Shown: positions 40,982-50,436, counted from the first letter of the stretch. The stretch is DNA of 64,000 nt from Pseudomonas putida (GCF_028682175.1 NZ_JANHKS010000008.1:101102-165101); one strand, 5' to 3'. Numbers and translations: made by a program. Notes: generated from the letters alone by a model not told the origin.

Positions 40982-43077
40982 AGTGGCGCTCCATCGATGC
41001 CATACGGCGGTTGTTCTTCTTGCTCGGCGAGCACGTCGACGATCTCCACTCCCGGCAATAACGCCAGGCGCAGGCCGCTCAGGGCGTGCAACAGGTGCAG
41101 GCGCGACTGGTCGTCGCCCATCCAGTCGAAGGTCAGCGAGCGGCGCGCGCGGTCCATGGTCATCAACAGGCCCTTGGGCGCAGGCAGGCGCTCGTGGGCT
41201 TTGAGGCAGGCGCGGAAGTAGCTGCCCACTTCATCGATGACCTGGCGCAGCAGTTGATGCGGCACCGCTTGCACCCGCGGCAGGTACGCCAGCAGGTCGA
41301 GCATGTTCAGCGCCACGCGCACCTCGCGCACGGCGATGCTGGTGTCCTGGGCGGTAATGGTCAGGCGCGGCAAATGCTGCATCAGGCGGTCGAGCATGCG
41401 CACGCCCATGCGCCGGTGTTCGGCCAGGGTGGCGTCTTCGCACAGGGTGACGATGTCGCGCCAGGCCGAGCGGGTCAGGCGCTTGGCGGCCACTTCGGTG
41501 CCGAAGGGCCGCACGACGAGGGTCCAGACAAACGCAAACGCCAGACCCGCAGGGCCAGCCAGGTTCGAGTTGAGGAAGTTCAGGAAGTCCGCGTCGTAGG
41601 CGCTCTGGATGCTGATGAACGACGAGGTGTTGACGATGGTCAGCAGCGTGCCCAGGTAGAACTTCGGCTGCACGGTCAGGGTGCCGACCACGATGAACGG
41701 CACGGCGAAGGCCAGCACCAGCATCGGGAAATCGTGCAGGTTGGGCAGCACCACGAACAGGTAGAGACTGGCGAAGATCACCGACATCAGGGTCCAGAAG
41801 AAGAACCGGTAGATCTGCGGCGCCGGATCGTCCATCGCCGCGAAGAAGCTGCAGGACACGGCCGCAAGAGCCACGGCACTGGCGCCGTCCTGCCAGCCAA
41901 GGAGAATCCACAGCACGGAAGCAACGATGATCGCGCTGACCGAAGTGGCCACCGAATACAGCATCATGCCCTTGTCCAGGAACGGCGACAGCCGGCCCAG
42001 ACGCCAGTGGCGGTACACGGCGCGCCAGGGAGAATGGTCGTCGGTTTCGATGGCGCATTGCAGGGTGCGGCAGTCCTGCCACAGGTCGATGAATTCGCGC
42101 AGGCGATAGAGCACGGTGGACAGCAGCAACTGGCGGCGGTCATCGACCTGGGCGGCGGTCGGTTGCAAGCGGTCGAGTTCGTCGTGCAGGGCCTGCCAGT
42201 ATTTCTCGGGGGCGCTGGAAGCGGTTTTCTCCAGCCAGTCGCGGCACTCGATGACCAGCGGCGCCACATCGGCCACCAACTCTGGCGTGCGGCGTTCGAG
42301 CGCCCACAGGGCATCGTCCAGCGCGTCGATCACCGGCAGCAGATGGATCATGCGCCCGCGCAGTTCGCGGATGTTGCGCATGGTCTGCGGATGCGCGCCC
42401 TCGTGAGGCAACTGGCCGATCATCAGCTCAAGTGTGTTGAAGGTGCCGACCATGGAAGTGCGCAGCCCGCCGATGGCCTCGGGTGTCGCGTTGCGCGCCA
42501 GGAACAGATCGCTGTAGGTCGAGGCGTCCTTGAACCATTTGCTCATCGAGTCCACCAGCACCGGGGCTAGGCGCCGAGGCCAGAACATCGCCCCGACCAC
42601 GGCGGCGCAGACGATGCCCAGAAAGATCTCTTCGGTACGCGATACGGCGATGTCGAACACGGCTTGGGGGTTGTCCACCACGGGGAAGGAAATCAGCGGC
42701 ATGGTATAGCCAGCCAGCATCAGCGCGTAGCTGTTGGCGGTGCGCAGGTGCAGGGACAGGAAGAGCAGGGTGCCGGTCCACAGGGCAATCACCACCGCCA
42801 GCAGAAAGGGCGTCTGCACGAACATCGGCACCACCAGCACCGACGCAGCAGCCCCCAGCAGCGTGCCGGCTGCGCGGTACAGGGCTTTGGAACTGGTGGG
42901 CGCGACGAAGGGGCTGGAGACGATGTAGACCGTGGCCATCGCCCAGTAGGGACGCGGCAGTTCGAAGATCAGCGCCAGGTACAGGGCCAGCATGGAGGCG
43001 GCGAAGGTGCGCACGCCGTAGAACCAGTCCCGGGATGGCGGCACGCCTTGGAAGAAGCCTTTGAACAGCGCGCTCAA
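40978..43077 (-). CDS. FUSC-family inner-membrane efflux protein (AaeB-like)
   Basis: A 699-residue pump with two clusters of membrane helices (about 20-170 and 370-520), each followed by a cytoplasmic helical domain. Typical segments are RPYWAMATVYIVSSPFVAPT and LVVRPFGTEVAAKRL. AaeB relatives export aromatic carboxylic acids. The start is TTG: GGAGTCGTCCTC precedes it, and TTGA overlaps the marR stop by 4 bases. The frame upstream of this TTG is arginine/proline-rich shadow sequence and is excluded. Confidence 0.9.
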   Translation of the reverse strand: MSALFKGFFQGVPPSRDWFYGVRTFAASMLALYLALIFELPRPYWAMATVYIVSSPFVAPTSSKALYRAAGTLLGAAASVLVVPMFVQTPFLLAVVIALWTGTLLFLSLHLRTANSYALMLAGYTMPLISFPVVDNPQAVFDIAVSRTEEIFLGIVCAAVVGAMFWPRRLAPVLVDSMSKWFKDASTYSDLFLARNATPEAIGGLRTSMVGTFNTLELMIGQLPHEGAHPQTMRNIRELRGRMIHLLPVIDALDDALWALERRTPELVADVAPLVIECRDWLEKTASSAPEKYWQALHDELDRLQPTAAQVDDRRQLLLSTVLYRLREFIDLWQDCRTLQCAIETDDHSPWRAVYRHWRLGRLSPFLDKGMMLYSVATSVSAIIVASVLWILLGWQDGASAVALAAVSCSFFAAMDDPAPQIYRFFFWTLMSVIFASLYLFVVLPNLHDFPMLVLAFAVPFIVVGTLTVQPKFYLGTLLTIVNTSSFISIQSAYDADFLNFLNSNLAGPAGLAFAFVWTLVVRPFGTEVAAKRLTRSAWRDIVTLCEDATLAEHRRMGVRMLDRLMQHLPRLTITAQDTSIAVREVRVALNMLDLLAYLPRVQAVPHQLLRQVIDEVGSYFRACLKAHERLPAPKGLLMTMDRARRSLTFDWMGDDQSRLHLLHALSGLRLALLPGVEIVDVLAEQEEQPPYGIDGAPL

Positions 43078-43526
43078 GAGGACGACTCCGGGGTGATCGA
43101 CGTGGCCCGGGCAATCGCCTTGAACACCCGCTGAGTGGCTTCCAGATCGGCAGGGTCGATGTCGGCGAAGACCTCGCGGCGCAGGCGAATCAGCTCGGCC
43201 TCGATGGAGTTGGCCAGCGCGCGACCTTCGGCGGTCAGGCTCAGGGCCTTGGCGCGGCGGTCGGTGGGGTCTTCGGTGCGCTGCACCAGGTTGGCCTTGC
43301 CCAGTTGATCCAGCAGGCGCACCAGCGAAGGGCTCTCCAGCCCGCACGCCTGGGCCACCGTGACCTGGCGCACACCTTCACCCAGGCGCGCGATCATCAG
43401 CAGGGGGCCTGCGCAGGCCTCCGACACGCCGCTGTTCATCAGCGTGGTCTGACACACCCGGCGCCATTGACGGGAAGCCGCGACCACGCCGCCGGTGATG
43501 TGCATTTGCAGTGAGTCTAGAGTCAT
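43074..43526 (-). CDS. MarR-family regulator of the efflux operon
   Basis: A winged-helix regulator of about 150 residues: VTVAQACGLESPSLVRLLDQL is the recognition region and DPTDRRAKALSLTAEG the wing. It is the first gene of the operon and its stop overlaps the FUSC start, so it probably autoregulates the pump in response to an aromatic ligand. An alternative GTG start lies 12 bases upstream (43538); neither has a strong ribosome site. Confidence 0.9.
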   Translation of the reverse strand: MTLDSLQMHITGGVVAASRQWRRVCQTTLMNSGVSEACAGPLLMIARLGEGVRQVTVAQACGLESPSLVRLLDQLGKANLVQRTEDPTDRRAKALSLTAEGRALANSIEAELIRLRREVFADIDPADLEATQRVFKAIARATSITPESSS

Positions 43527-44073
43527 CGAAGGTGCCACTGGTTGATCGATTGAGAAAAGCTTTTGGTTAGGCTGTGAATGATTAGTCGCTGTATTATTAG
43601 CTTGCTAACTATTAATATCCAGTAACAAAGTTATTTCGTCAAATGAAAAAGTGCCCGTAGCAGCACGGCTTGCCGGCGGGGCGGTGTGTCATCTGGACTA
43701 TTTTTACCTGACACACCGCTCCCGCCGGCAAGCCGTGCTGCTACGGATGATGTGCCGACCGTCTGTCGGGGATTTGGAAAATATCCCGGTCGATTTTGGA
43801 ACTTGCCTCAGAGACGCTTCAAAAAACTGACGCATACGCCATGCCCGATATCCGCCATGTTGGTTAAAAAATGGCCAATCGGCTGTTTGAATTAATTGAT
43901 ATCAAACCGGCATCATTCACAGATTTTTGAGCGATTCCGGCGGTTTCTTGACTGATGCCATCGCTAAAGATCAACCGTTTCAGCCGATAGCAAAGGCGAC
44001 AGGAAACCGGGCGCACAACCCCGGTCCAGACACATCCCTTTGCTGGTGCGCAATGCGCACCCACGAGCGCAAC
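43527..44073. repeat. Spacer with AT-rich promoter zone and REPIN
   Basis: 43550-43650 is AT-rich and should carry the marR promoter. A REPIN lies at 43654-43745 with GTAGCAGCACGGCTTGCCGG arms and an inner palindrome GCGGTGTGTCA/TGACACACCGC. The rest, up to the lyase gene, shows no clear feature. Confidence 0.8.
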
Positions 44074-44742
44074 ATGATCGATCTCGCCACCTGGAATCTC
44101 TCGGTACCCGTCGGTACACCCGCCGTCACTGTCGACACCGCCAAACTGGTCGGCGGTTATCAGGATGGGTATTTCCGTTCCGGAGACACGCTGTTTTTCT
44201 GGGCACCGGTGACCGGCTCAAAAACCGACAACGCCATCTACCCGCGTACTGAACTGCGCGAAACCTATGCCAACGGCGCGGTCCACAACTGGACCTACAC
44301 CCAGGCCGACAATTTCCTGCGTGCGGCGCTGACCGTGGACCAGGTGCCGTCGTCGGGCAAGATCGTCATCGGCCAGATCCACTGCTATGGCAGCACCGAG
44401 CCGCTGATCAAGCTTGAGTACCAGTACAAGGAAAAAACCGCGACCGGCAATATCGTCGCCAAGTTTCGCCTGACCCCGACTTCGGAGCCCGAAGTGATCC
44501 AGATCGCCACCGGCGTGCGGCTCAAGGAACGCTTCACCTACACCATCCACCTGACGCCCAGCGGCGACCTGACCGTCAACGCCCACGAAATGCAATGGGG
44601 CACCCGACTGGACCAGACCTGGAATGGCAAGCAGCTGTATTTCAAGGCAGGCGTCTACACCCAGGACAACACCGGGTATGCGACCGAAGGCGGCGCGGCA
44701 ACGTTTTACAAGTTACAAATTTCCCACGACAAAAAAGCGTAA
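44074..44742 (+). CDS. Polysaccharide lyase family 7 (alginate lyase type)
   Basis: A 222-residue beta-jelly-roll lyase. The three PL7 motifs are present: YPRTELRE (R58, E60, R62), IGQIH (101-103) and YFKAGVYTQDN near 195. This identifies a beta-elimination enzyme for alginate or a related uronic polymer. The start MIDLATWNLSVPVG matches compact PL7 enzymes such as that of P. aeruginosa; in-frame extensions upstream have no signal peptide. The missing export signal suggests cytoplasmic or non-classical location. Confidence 0.88.
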   Translation: MIDLATWNLSVPVGTPAVTVDTAKLVGGYQDGYFRSGDTLFFWAPVTGSKTDNAIYPRTELRETYANGAVHNWTYTQADNFLRAALTVDQVPSSGKIVIGQIHCYGSTEPLIKLEYQYKEKTATGNIVAKFRLTPTSEPEVIQIATGVRLKERFTYTIHLTPSGDLTVNAHEMQWGTRLDQTWNGKQLYFKAGVYTQDNTGYATEGGAATFYKLQISHDKKA

Positions 44743-44749
44743 ACTCGAT

Positions 44750-44856
44750 CCCGTAGCAGCACGGCTTGCCGGCGGGGGCGGTGTGTCATTTAGAAATTTT
44801 TACCTGACACACCGCTCCCGCCGGCAAGCGGAGCGCCGCCCGGCCGGGCTGCTACG
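44750..44856. repeat. REPIN with a rearranged right arm
   Basis: The left arm is of the GTAGCAGCACGGCTTGCCGG family, with the usual TGACACACCGC inner palindrome. The right arm has GCCGGCAAGC followed by about 20 extra GC-rich bases before GGGCTGCTACG. Confidence 0.8.
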
Positions 44857-44868
44857 GTGCGTAGGGAT

Positions 44869-46266
44869 TCAGGATTTGGGGAAGATCAGGGAAAAGCAGA
44901 TCCGCCCTGACGCGGGCTGGTTCACCGTGACCTTGCCGCCATGCAACTGCATGATCGCCGCGACGATGGCCAGGCCCAGGCCGTTTGAGTCGGAGCTCTG
45001 GTGACGCGAGGCGTCGGCGCGGTAGAAGCGGTCGAAGAGTTTGCTCAACGCCGACTCACTCAGCACCGGCCCCTGGTTTTCCACCTCGATCTGGCAGCCA
45101 TCAGCCGCATTGACCACCCGAACATCAATCCGGCTGCCTTCGTCGGCATAGCGAATGGCGTTGGCCACCAGGTTGCTCAGCGCCCGGCGCAACAGCAGTG
45201 GGTCGGCATCCAGTCGGCCGTCGCCTGCGATGTTCAGGGTCATCTGCCGCTCTTCGGCAAGACCCTCGAAATACCCGGTCACGCGCTGCAGCTCATCCTC
45301 CAGCTCCAGCGGCTGACGGTTCAGCGCCGCCTGGGCGTCGTCGGCGCGAGCCAGGAACAGGATGCTCTCGACCATGCGTGAGATGCGTTCCAGTTCTTCA
45401 AGGTTGGAGGCCAGCAGTGCCTGATACTCATCGGCACTGCGCGGCTGGCGCAGCGCGACCTGGCAATGCCCCATCAACGAACCCACCGGGGTGCGGATTT
45501 CATGGGCCAGGTCCGCCGAGAACTGGGTCAGGCGCTGATAGCCGTCGGCCAGGCGGTCGAGCATGGCGTTGTAGGCGTCGCTCAGTTGCTGCAATTCGAC
45601 CGGGGTGTCGCGGCTTTCCATGCGGCTGTCCAGCCGGGCCGGGGTGATGGCGGTGGCGTGGGCAGCCATCCGCCGCAACGGGCGCAGGCCACGGCGCAGC
45701 AGGAGGTAGCCGAGCAGGGCGGTCACGACGAAGGCCAGCGCGACGGCGAACAGGATGCGGTTGCGAAAGTTGGCCAGGGTGGCCATTTCCTTGACTGCCA
45801 GGTGCGCTGCAGTGAGGTTCACCACCTTGCCGTCGGATAGGGCCTGGGCGGTGGCAGCACGCATGGGAATCTCGTCCGGCCCCACGGCGGCGCCGCGCAT
45901 GTCGTCGGTGCTCAAGGGCTGGCCGACGCCGACCACCGGCATCTCGGGCAGCGCAGCCTTGAGCGGATTGACCATGATGACCGGGGTCTTTCCGGGCTCG
46001 GCGATGATGAAGATGTCGTCCTCGCTGTCGAGCATGTTTTCGAACAGTTGCGGGCTGCTACGCAGGGTTTCCAGGCTCAGGTCGTACTGCAACAGTTTGC
46101 GAAAGTGATCCAGGCGCGCCAGCACCGCATGATCGCTGCGGGTCATGACCGAGGCTTTCATGGTTTCGTACAGGTACATCCCGGCACTGGCCACGGCGAG
46201 CATCGCCACCACCGCAAACGCCAGGGTGGAGCGCAGGGTCAGGGATGGCTGGCGTCGGGCTCGCAT
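44869..46266 (-). CDS. Sensor histidine kinase of heavy-metal/HprS type
   Basis: A 465-residue membrane kinase. Two helices (about 14-34 and 165-187) bound a periplasmic sensor loop, then come HAMP, the H-box [19 protein letters not shown] and the ATPase domain with [18 protein letters not shown]. It belongs to the CusS/CopS/HprS family. The start MRARRQPS lies inside the 3-prime end of the response regulator gene (28-base overlap), after GAGGTG. Signals could be copper or oxidants. Confidence 0.92.
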   Translation of the reverse strand: MRARRQPSLTLRSTLAFAVVAMLAVASAGMYLYETMKASVMTRSDHAVLARLDHFRKLLQYDLSLETLRSSPQLFENMLDSEDDIFIIAEPGKTPVIMVNPLKAALPEMPVVGVGQPLSTDDMRGAAVGPDEIPMRAATAQALSDGKVVNLTAAHLAVKEMATLANFRNRILFAVALAFVVTALLGYLLLRRGLRPLRRMAAHATAITPARLDSRMESRDTPVELQQLSDAYNAMLDRLADGYQRLTQFSADLAHEIRTPVGSLMGHCQVALRQPRSADEYQALLASNLEELERISRMVESILFLARADDAQAALNRQPLELEDELQRVTGYFEGLAEERQMTLNIAGDGRLDADPLLLRRALSNLVANAIRYADEGSRIDVRVVNAADGCQIEVENQGPVLSESALSKLFDRFYRADASRHQSSDSNGLGLAIVAAIMQLHGGKVTVNQPASGRICFSLIFPKS

Positions 46267-46934
46267 GGCCGCACCTCGCACACATAACCGATGCCGCGCA
46301 CGGTGTGGATCAACTTGACCGGGAAGGGCAGGTCGACCTTGCTGCGCAGGCGCTTGATCGCCACGTCGACCACGTTGGTGTCGCTGTCGAAGTTCATGTC
46401 CCACACCTCCGAGGCGATCTGCGCCCGGGACAGCACGTCGCCTTCGCGACGCAGCAACAGGTGCAACAGGGCGAACTCCTTGTTGGTCAGGGTGATGACC
46501 TGCTGCTGGCGCGTGACGCGGCGCCGCAGCAGGTCCAGTTCCAGATCGGCCAGATGAAAGTGATCGGCCTCGCGCACCACGCCCCGGCGCAGGATGGTGC
46601 GGATGCGCAGCAGCAGTTCGGTAAAGGAAAACGGTTTGACCAGGTAATCGTCGGCACCCAGTTCCAGGCCGCGAATTCGGTCGTGAAGCTGGTCCCGGGC
46701 GGTGAGAAACAGCACCGGCACATCCTGCTTGCCGCGCAGGATCTCGATGATCTGCCAGCCGTCGATGCCCGGCAGCATCACGTCCAGCACCAGCAGGTCG
46801 TAGCGGTTTTCCAGGGCCATGTGCAGGCCGTCGGTGCCGTGCTGGGTCCAGTCGACCTTGTAGCCGGACTCGCTCAGGCCCTTCTTGAGGTACTCGCCGG
46901 TCTTGGTGTCGTCTTCGATCAGCAGGATGTGCAT
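46239..46934 (-). CDS. OmpR-family response regulator of CusR/HprR type
   Basis: A 231-residue response regulator. The receiver domain has [16 protein letters not shown] and the phosphoacceptor in [14 protein letters not shown]. The C-terminal winged helix includes [20 protein letters not shown] and [13 protein letters not shown]. It overlaps the kinase gene. It faces the molybdoenzyme genes across a 246-base region with two similar palindromes, its likely targets. Confidence 0.94.
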   Translation of the reverse strand: MHILLIEDDTKTGEYLKKGLSESGYKVDWTQHGTDGLHMALENRYDLLVLDVMLPGIDGWQIIEILRGKQDVPVLFLTARDQLHDRIRGLELGADDYLVKPFSFTELLLRIRTILRRGVVREADHFHLADLELDLLRRRVTRQQQVITLTNKEFALLHLLLRREGDVLSRAQIASEVWDMNFDSDTNVVDVAIKRLRSKVDLPFPVKLIHTVRGIGYVCEVRPCEPDASHP

Positions 46935-47025
46935 GTAGAGGTGACGCTCGCAGAATTTGGCCGGGGCCGTACGGCTGGATGCCCCGTGGAATGCGGAGTG
47001 TAACCAACTGGCGGGGCGAGGTCGG

Positions 47026-47075
47026 TTACATTTTTGTCATGGGCGCAGGCGTCGGGCGAATGACAAAAATGTCAT
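47026..47075. promoter_or_regulatory. Two probable response-regulator boxes in the divergent promoter
   Basis: A perfect 16-base palindrome ATGACAAAAATGTCAT lies at 47060-47075. A near copy, TTACATTTTTGTCAT, lies at 47026-47040. Their centres are about 34 bases apart, close to three helical turns. The layout resembles CusR/HprR/CopR-type boxes, which are A/T-cored palindromes. Binding is inferred. Confidence 0.7.
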
Positions 47076-47180
47076 TGGCCGGTCATGGTCCAGTACCGGT
47101 TGGCGATCAACTATGGTTATCAGTTACGCAGCGACAACACATTCCCATTCGTTCTGAAACCTGCCTCAAGGAATGCATCG

Positions 47181-47792
47181 ATGAAGATCAAGACTGCACT
47201 GTCCACCACCTTTGGCATGCTGATGCTCAGCGCCGCGGTCATGGCCTCCGCCGCCGACACGCCGGTGGTCAAGCCACTGCGCGGCACGGTCGACAGCGTC
47301 GAAAACAACACCCTGAATTTCACCACCCGCACCGGCGCCCATCAAAGCATCGGGCTGACCGACAAGACCGGCGTGCGTCTGGTGTCCAAGGCCGACATCG
47401 CCTCGATCAAGTCCGACAGCTTCATCGGCTCGGCGGCCACGCCGCAGGCTGACGGTACGCTCAAGGCGCTGGAAGTGACGGTGTTCGAAGCGAGCCTCAA
47501 AGGTAGCGGTGAAGGCCACTACGGCTGGCAGAACGCCGATGGCAGCACCGGCACCATGACCAACGGCACTGTCGGCAAGCTGACCAACGCCAACGGCCGT
47601 ACCCTGAGCGTAAGCTACAAGGGTGGCGAGAAGCAGCTGGTGGTGCCGGAAGACGTGCCGATTGCGTACGTGGAAGCAGGCAAGGTCGATGAGTTGGTCA
47701 AGGGCGCCAAGGTTGTGGTGTTCCCGGCCGAAGACGGCAAGACCGCCCGTGGTGTAGCGGTCGGCAAGGATGGGTTCCAGCCGCCGATGTAA
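47181..47792 (+). CDS. Periplasmic protein of unknown function
   Basis: A 203-residue protein with a clear signal peptide (MKIKTALSTTFGMLMLSAAV, cleavage after ASA). The mature part is beta-rich with repeated strand pairs such as GTVDSVENNTLNFTTRTG and GTVGKLTNANGRTLSVSYKG, perhaps two OB-like beta barrels. AAGGA precedes the ATG. It is first after the response-regulator boxes and ahead of the cytochrome b and molybdoenzyme genes, with a REPIN in between. Confidence 0.8.
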   Translation: MKIKTALSTTFGMLMLSAAVMASAADTPVVKPLRGTVDSVENNTLNFTTRTGAHQSIGLTDKTGVRLVSKADIASIKSDSFIGSAATPQADGTLKALEVTVFEASLKGSGEGHYGWQNADGSTGTMTNGTVGKLTNANGRTLSVSYKGGEKQLVVPEDVPIAYVEAGKVDELVKGAKVVVFPAEDGKTARGVAVGKDGFQPPM

Positions 47793-47808
47793 CAGGCGCT
47801 GATATGCG

Positions 47809-47903
47809 CCCGTAGCAGCGCGGCTTGCCGGCGGGAGCGGTGTGTCAGGTAAACATTAATCAACTGACACACCGCCCCCGCCGGCAAGCCGTGCTGCTAC
47901 GGG
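47809..47903. repeat. REPIN upstream of the cytochrome b gene
   Basis: Inverted arms of the GTAGCAGC-x-CGGCTTGCCGG family flank a TGTCA/TGACA centre. It lies between the periplasmic protein gene and the cytochrome b gene. Confidence 0.9.
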
Positions 47904-47933
47904 GTGTTTCAACGTGGTAACGAGTGTCAAACC

Positions 47934-48557
47934 ATGAAAAAAACCAGAATTCACCCCTGGCCCGTTCGCCTCACGCACTGGATCAACGCCTTCGGCATGG
48001 TCTGCATGTTCATGAGCGGCTGGGCGATCTATAACGCCTCACCCCTGTTTGCCTTCTCATTCCCCCGGGATTTCACCCTGGGCGGCTGGCTTGGCGGGGC
48101 GCTGGCCTGGCATTTCGCGGTGATGTGGCTGCTGGTGTTCAACGGCCTGGCCTACGTGCTGTATGGCCTGTTCAGCCGCCACTTCAAACGCGACTTGTTG
48201 CCCGTCTCGCCGACGGCGGTCAAGCGCGACCTGCTCGATGCCCTGCGCTTTCGCCTCAAGCATGAGAAGGGCGTGTACAACGCCGTGCAGCGGCTGATGT
48301 ATTGGCTGGTGCTGGCGGCGGGCGTGCTGATCGTGGTGTCGGGCCTGGCGATCTGGAAGCCGATCCAATTGCAGGAGCTGACAGCGCTGTTCGGCGGCTA
48401 TGACTTCGCCCGCTTCGTGCATTTCGGCGCGATGGCAGCCATCGGTGCGTTCGTCGTGGTGCATCTGGCGCTGGTGTTGCTGGTGCCCAAGACCCTGTTG
48501 CCGATGATCACCGGCGGGGTGCGGCCAGTGGAAAACGGGAAGACTGAACATGATTGA
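47934..48557 (+). CDS. Cytochrome b561-type membrane subunit
   Basis: A 207-residue four-helix cytochrome b. Histidines suited for haem ligation are in PVRLTHWINAFG, LAWHFAVMWLL, FVHFGAMAAIG and VVHLALVLLV. It overlaps the molybdoenzyme gene by 8 bases and presumably passes electrons between the quinone pool and that enzyme. This is analogous in role, not in sequence, to MsrQ. Confidence 0.9.
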   Translation: MKKTRIHPWPVRLTHWINAFGMVCMFMSGWAIYNASPLFAFSFPRDFTLGGWLGGALAWHFAVMWLLVFNGLAYVLYGLFSRHFKRDLLPVSPTAVKRDLLDALRFRLKHEKGVYNAVQRLMYWLVLAAGVLIVVSGLAIWKPIQLQELTALFGGYDFARFVHFGAMAAIGAFVVVHLALVLLVPKTLLPMITGGVRPVENGKTEHD

Positions 48558-49320
48558 GCCCAAGAAACGCGCGATCCAGCGCATCCGCCTGGAGCCTGCC
48601 CAACAGACGCAACTGGAAAACCTGCAACGGCGGCATTTCCTCAAAGGCGGCCTGACCGTCGGCGCCATGGCCATGCTCAGCGGCTGCAACCTGCAGGACG
48701 GCGATCAGGTGGACAAGGTGCTGTGGTCCATGTCGCGCTGGAACGACCGGGTCCAGGCCTGGCTGTTCAGCGGGCAGAAACTGGCGCCGACCTTCAGCAA
48801 GGACAAGATCCGCAACCCGTTCCCGTTCAACGCCTATTACGCCGAGGACGACATCCCCGACCTGGACGTGGCGGACTGGAAGCTCGGCGTGTCAGGGCTG
48901 GTGCGCGACAAGGCGCCATGGACCCTCGATGGCCTGCGCAAACTGCCACAGCGCACCGACATCACGCGGCTGATCTGCGTCGAAGGCTGGAGCGCGATAG
49001 GGCAGTGGGGCGGGGTGCCGTTGCGCACCTTCCTTGAGCATGTCGGGGCGGACACCACGGCCAAGTTCGTCGGCTTCAAGTGTGCCGATCGCTACTACTC
49101 AAGCCTGGACATGCCCACCGCGCTGCACCCGCAGACGCTGCTTGCCCTGGATTTCGGCGAAGTGGCGCTGCCACCGTCCTACGGCTATCCGCTGCGCATT
49201 CGCGTGCCGACCAAGCTGGGCTTCAAGAACCCCAAGCACATCGTCGAGATCTTCGTGACCAACGACTATCCGGGCGGGTATTGGGAAGATCAGGGGTATA
49301 ACTGGTTTAGCGGGATTTAA
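48550..49320 (+). CDS. Tat-exported molybdopterin oxidoreductase, SuoX/MsrP-like fold
   Basis: A 256-residue enzyme. The N-terminus carries a twin-arginine motif RRHFLKGG (R27, R28) and a hydrophobic stretch ending in LSGC, a possible lipobox at C46. The catalytic domain has the molybdenum-ligand cysteine C143 in ICVEGWSAIGQWGG and the conserved RIRVPTKLGFKNPKHI. It belongs to the sulfite-oxidase fold that includes MsrP, the periplasmic methionine-sulfoxide reductase. With a cytochrome b partner and an HprRS-like system alongside, repair of oxidised periplasmic proteins is plausible but unproven. Confidence 0.9.
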   Translation: MIEPKKRAIQRIRLEPAQQTQLENLQRRHFLKGGLTVGAMAMLSGCNLQDGDQVDKVLWSMSRWNDRVQAWLFSGQKLAPTFSKDKIRNPFPFNAYYAEDDIPDLDVADWKLGVSGLVRDKAPWTLDGLRKLPQRTDITRLICVEGWSAIGQWGGVPLRTFLEHVGADTTAKFVGFKCADRYYSSLDMPTALHPQTLLALDFGEVALPPSYGYPLRIRVPTKLGFKNPKHIVEIFVTNDYPGGYWEDQGYNWFSGI

Positions 49321-49334
49321 GCGCCACACGCCCT

Positions 49335-49424
49335 CTGTAGGAGTGAGCTTGCTCGCGATGCGGTATGTCTTACACGATCTCATCGTCAGACACTCCGCCA
49401 TCGCGAGCAAGCTCACTCCTACAG
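49335..49424. repeat. REPIN after the molybdoenzyme gene
   Basis: The arms CTGTAGGAGTGAGCTTGCTC and their inverse match those at 31415 and 32838. Confidence 0.9.
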
Positions 49425-49462
49425 GGATGCGGGTCGTCTGTGAATTCGCCTCGCCAAACAAA

Positions 49463-49496
49463 AAGCCCGCGTACCGACCGATCGGTACGCGGGCTT
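49463..49496. terminator. Bidirectional terminator between the molybdoenzyme gene and efeM
   Basis: A 15-bp perfect stem AAGCCCGCGTACCGA/TCGGTACGCGGGCTT with a 4-base loop has T-rich tails on both strands (CTTGTTTT on plus, TTTTGTTTGG on minus). Confidence 0.92.
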
Positions 49497-49504
49497 CTTG
49501 TTTT

Positions 49505-49573
49505 CCCGTAGCAGTCCGGCTTGCCGGCGACGGCGATCTGAAGGGCGCCGACGCCGGCAAGCCGGACTGCTAC
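49505..49573. repeat. REPIN adjoining the efeM terminator
   Basis: Inverted arms of the GTAGCAGTCCGGCTTGCCGG family, the same as at 21978. Confidence 0.9.
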
Positions 49574-49587
49574 AGGTATTACCGCAC

Positions 49588-50409
49588 TCAGTTCAGACCG
49601 AGTTTGCCACGCATCTGCGACAGGTCTTCAGCCAAGGTGTTGACCGGGCCAGCCAGGGCCTTGCGGTCGGCTTCCTTGACCTTGTCGTAGGTCTCGTAGC
49701 CGCCGTCCTTGGTCTTGTACTTGGCCAGGATCTTGTCCACGGTGGCGAAGTTCTTGTCGACCTTGGCGACGAACGCAGCGTCAGACTTCTGCAGTTGCGG
49801 CTTGAACAGGTCGACGATTTTCTTCGAGCCGTCAACGTTGCCCTGGAAGTCATACAGGTCGGTGTGGCTGTAACGGTCTTCTTCACCGGACAGCTTGGTC
49901 GCAGCGACTTCTTCCATCAGCGCGGCAGCACCGCCCACCACTTTCTCTGGCGGGAAGGTCATGTCGGCAATGCGCGATTGCAGCTCTTTGACGTCAGCCA
50001 GCAGCTTGTCGGCGAATACGGCCTGATCCTTGGTGGTGTTCTGCGAGAACAGGGCGTGCTCCAGACGGTGGAAACCGGTGAAGTCGTCAGCCTTCACGCC
50101 GTTTTCGTGGTCGTCTTCGCGGGAGTCGATCGAGGCGTCCAGGTCACTGAACAGCTCGGCGATCGGCTCGATGGACTCGTAGGAAACGCGAGTGGTCGGG
50201 AACAGCTTCTTGGCCGTTGCCAGATCGCCTTTCTTCACGGCGTCGGTGAATTTCTGGGTCTCTGCCACCAGTGTGTCGACGTGCTCCGACACGTAGATCT
50301 TGTAGTCCGAAACCGGCGTTACCAGATCCAGTGGCGCGGTAGCCGCGAACACCGATGGGGTCTGCAACAAGCCAAGGGTAACCAACAGCGCGAGAGGCGA
50401 CTTTTTCAT
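49588..50409 (-). CDS. efeM: EfeM: M75/imelysin-type iron-uptake protein without cupredoxin
   Basis: A 273-residue periplasmic protein with a signal peptide ending FAA. The helical M75 domain contains the metal-site motif HRLEH in [13 protein letters not shown] and [17 protein letters not shown]. It lacks the N-terminal cupredoxin domain found in the neighbouring EfeO, so it fits the EfeM class. It is last in efeUOBM, 27 bases after efeB. Confidence 0.92.
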   Translation of the reverse strand: MKKSPLALLVTLGLLQTPSVFAATAPLDLVTPVSDYKIYVSEHVDTLVAETQKFTDAVKKGDLATAKKLFPTTRVSYESIEPIAELFSDLDASIDSREDDHENGVKADDFTGFHRLEHALFSQNTTKDQAVFADKLLADVKELQSRIADMTFPPEKVVGGAAALMEEVAATKLSGEEDRYSHTDLYDFQGNVDGSKKIVDLFKPQLQKSDAAFVAKVDKNFATVDKILAKYKTKDGGYETYDKVKEADRKALAGPVNTLAEDLSQMRGKLGLN

Positions 50410-50436
50410 GGAGCTCTTCCTGTGAGGTAAGGGTTG

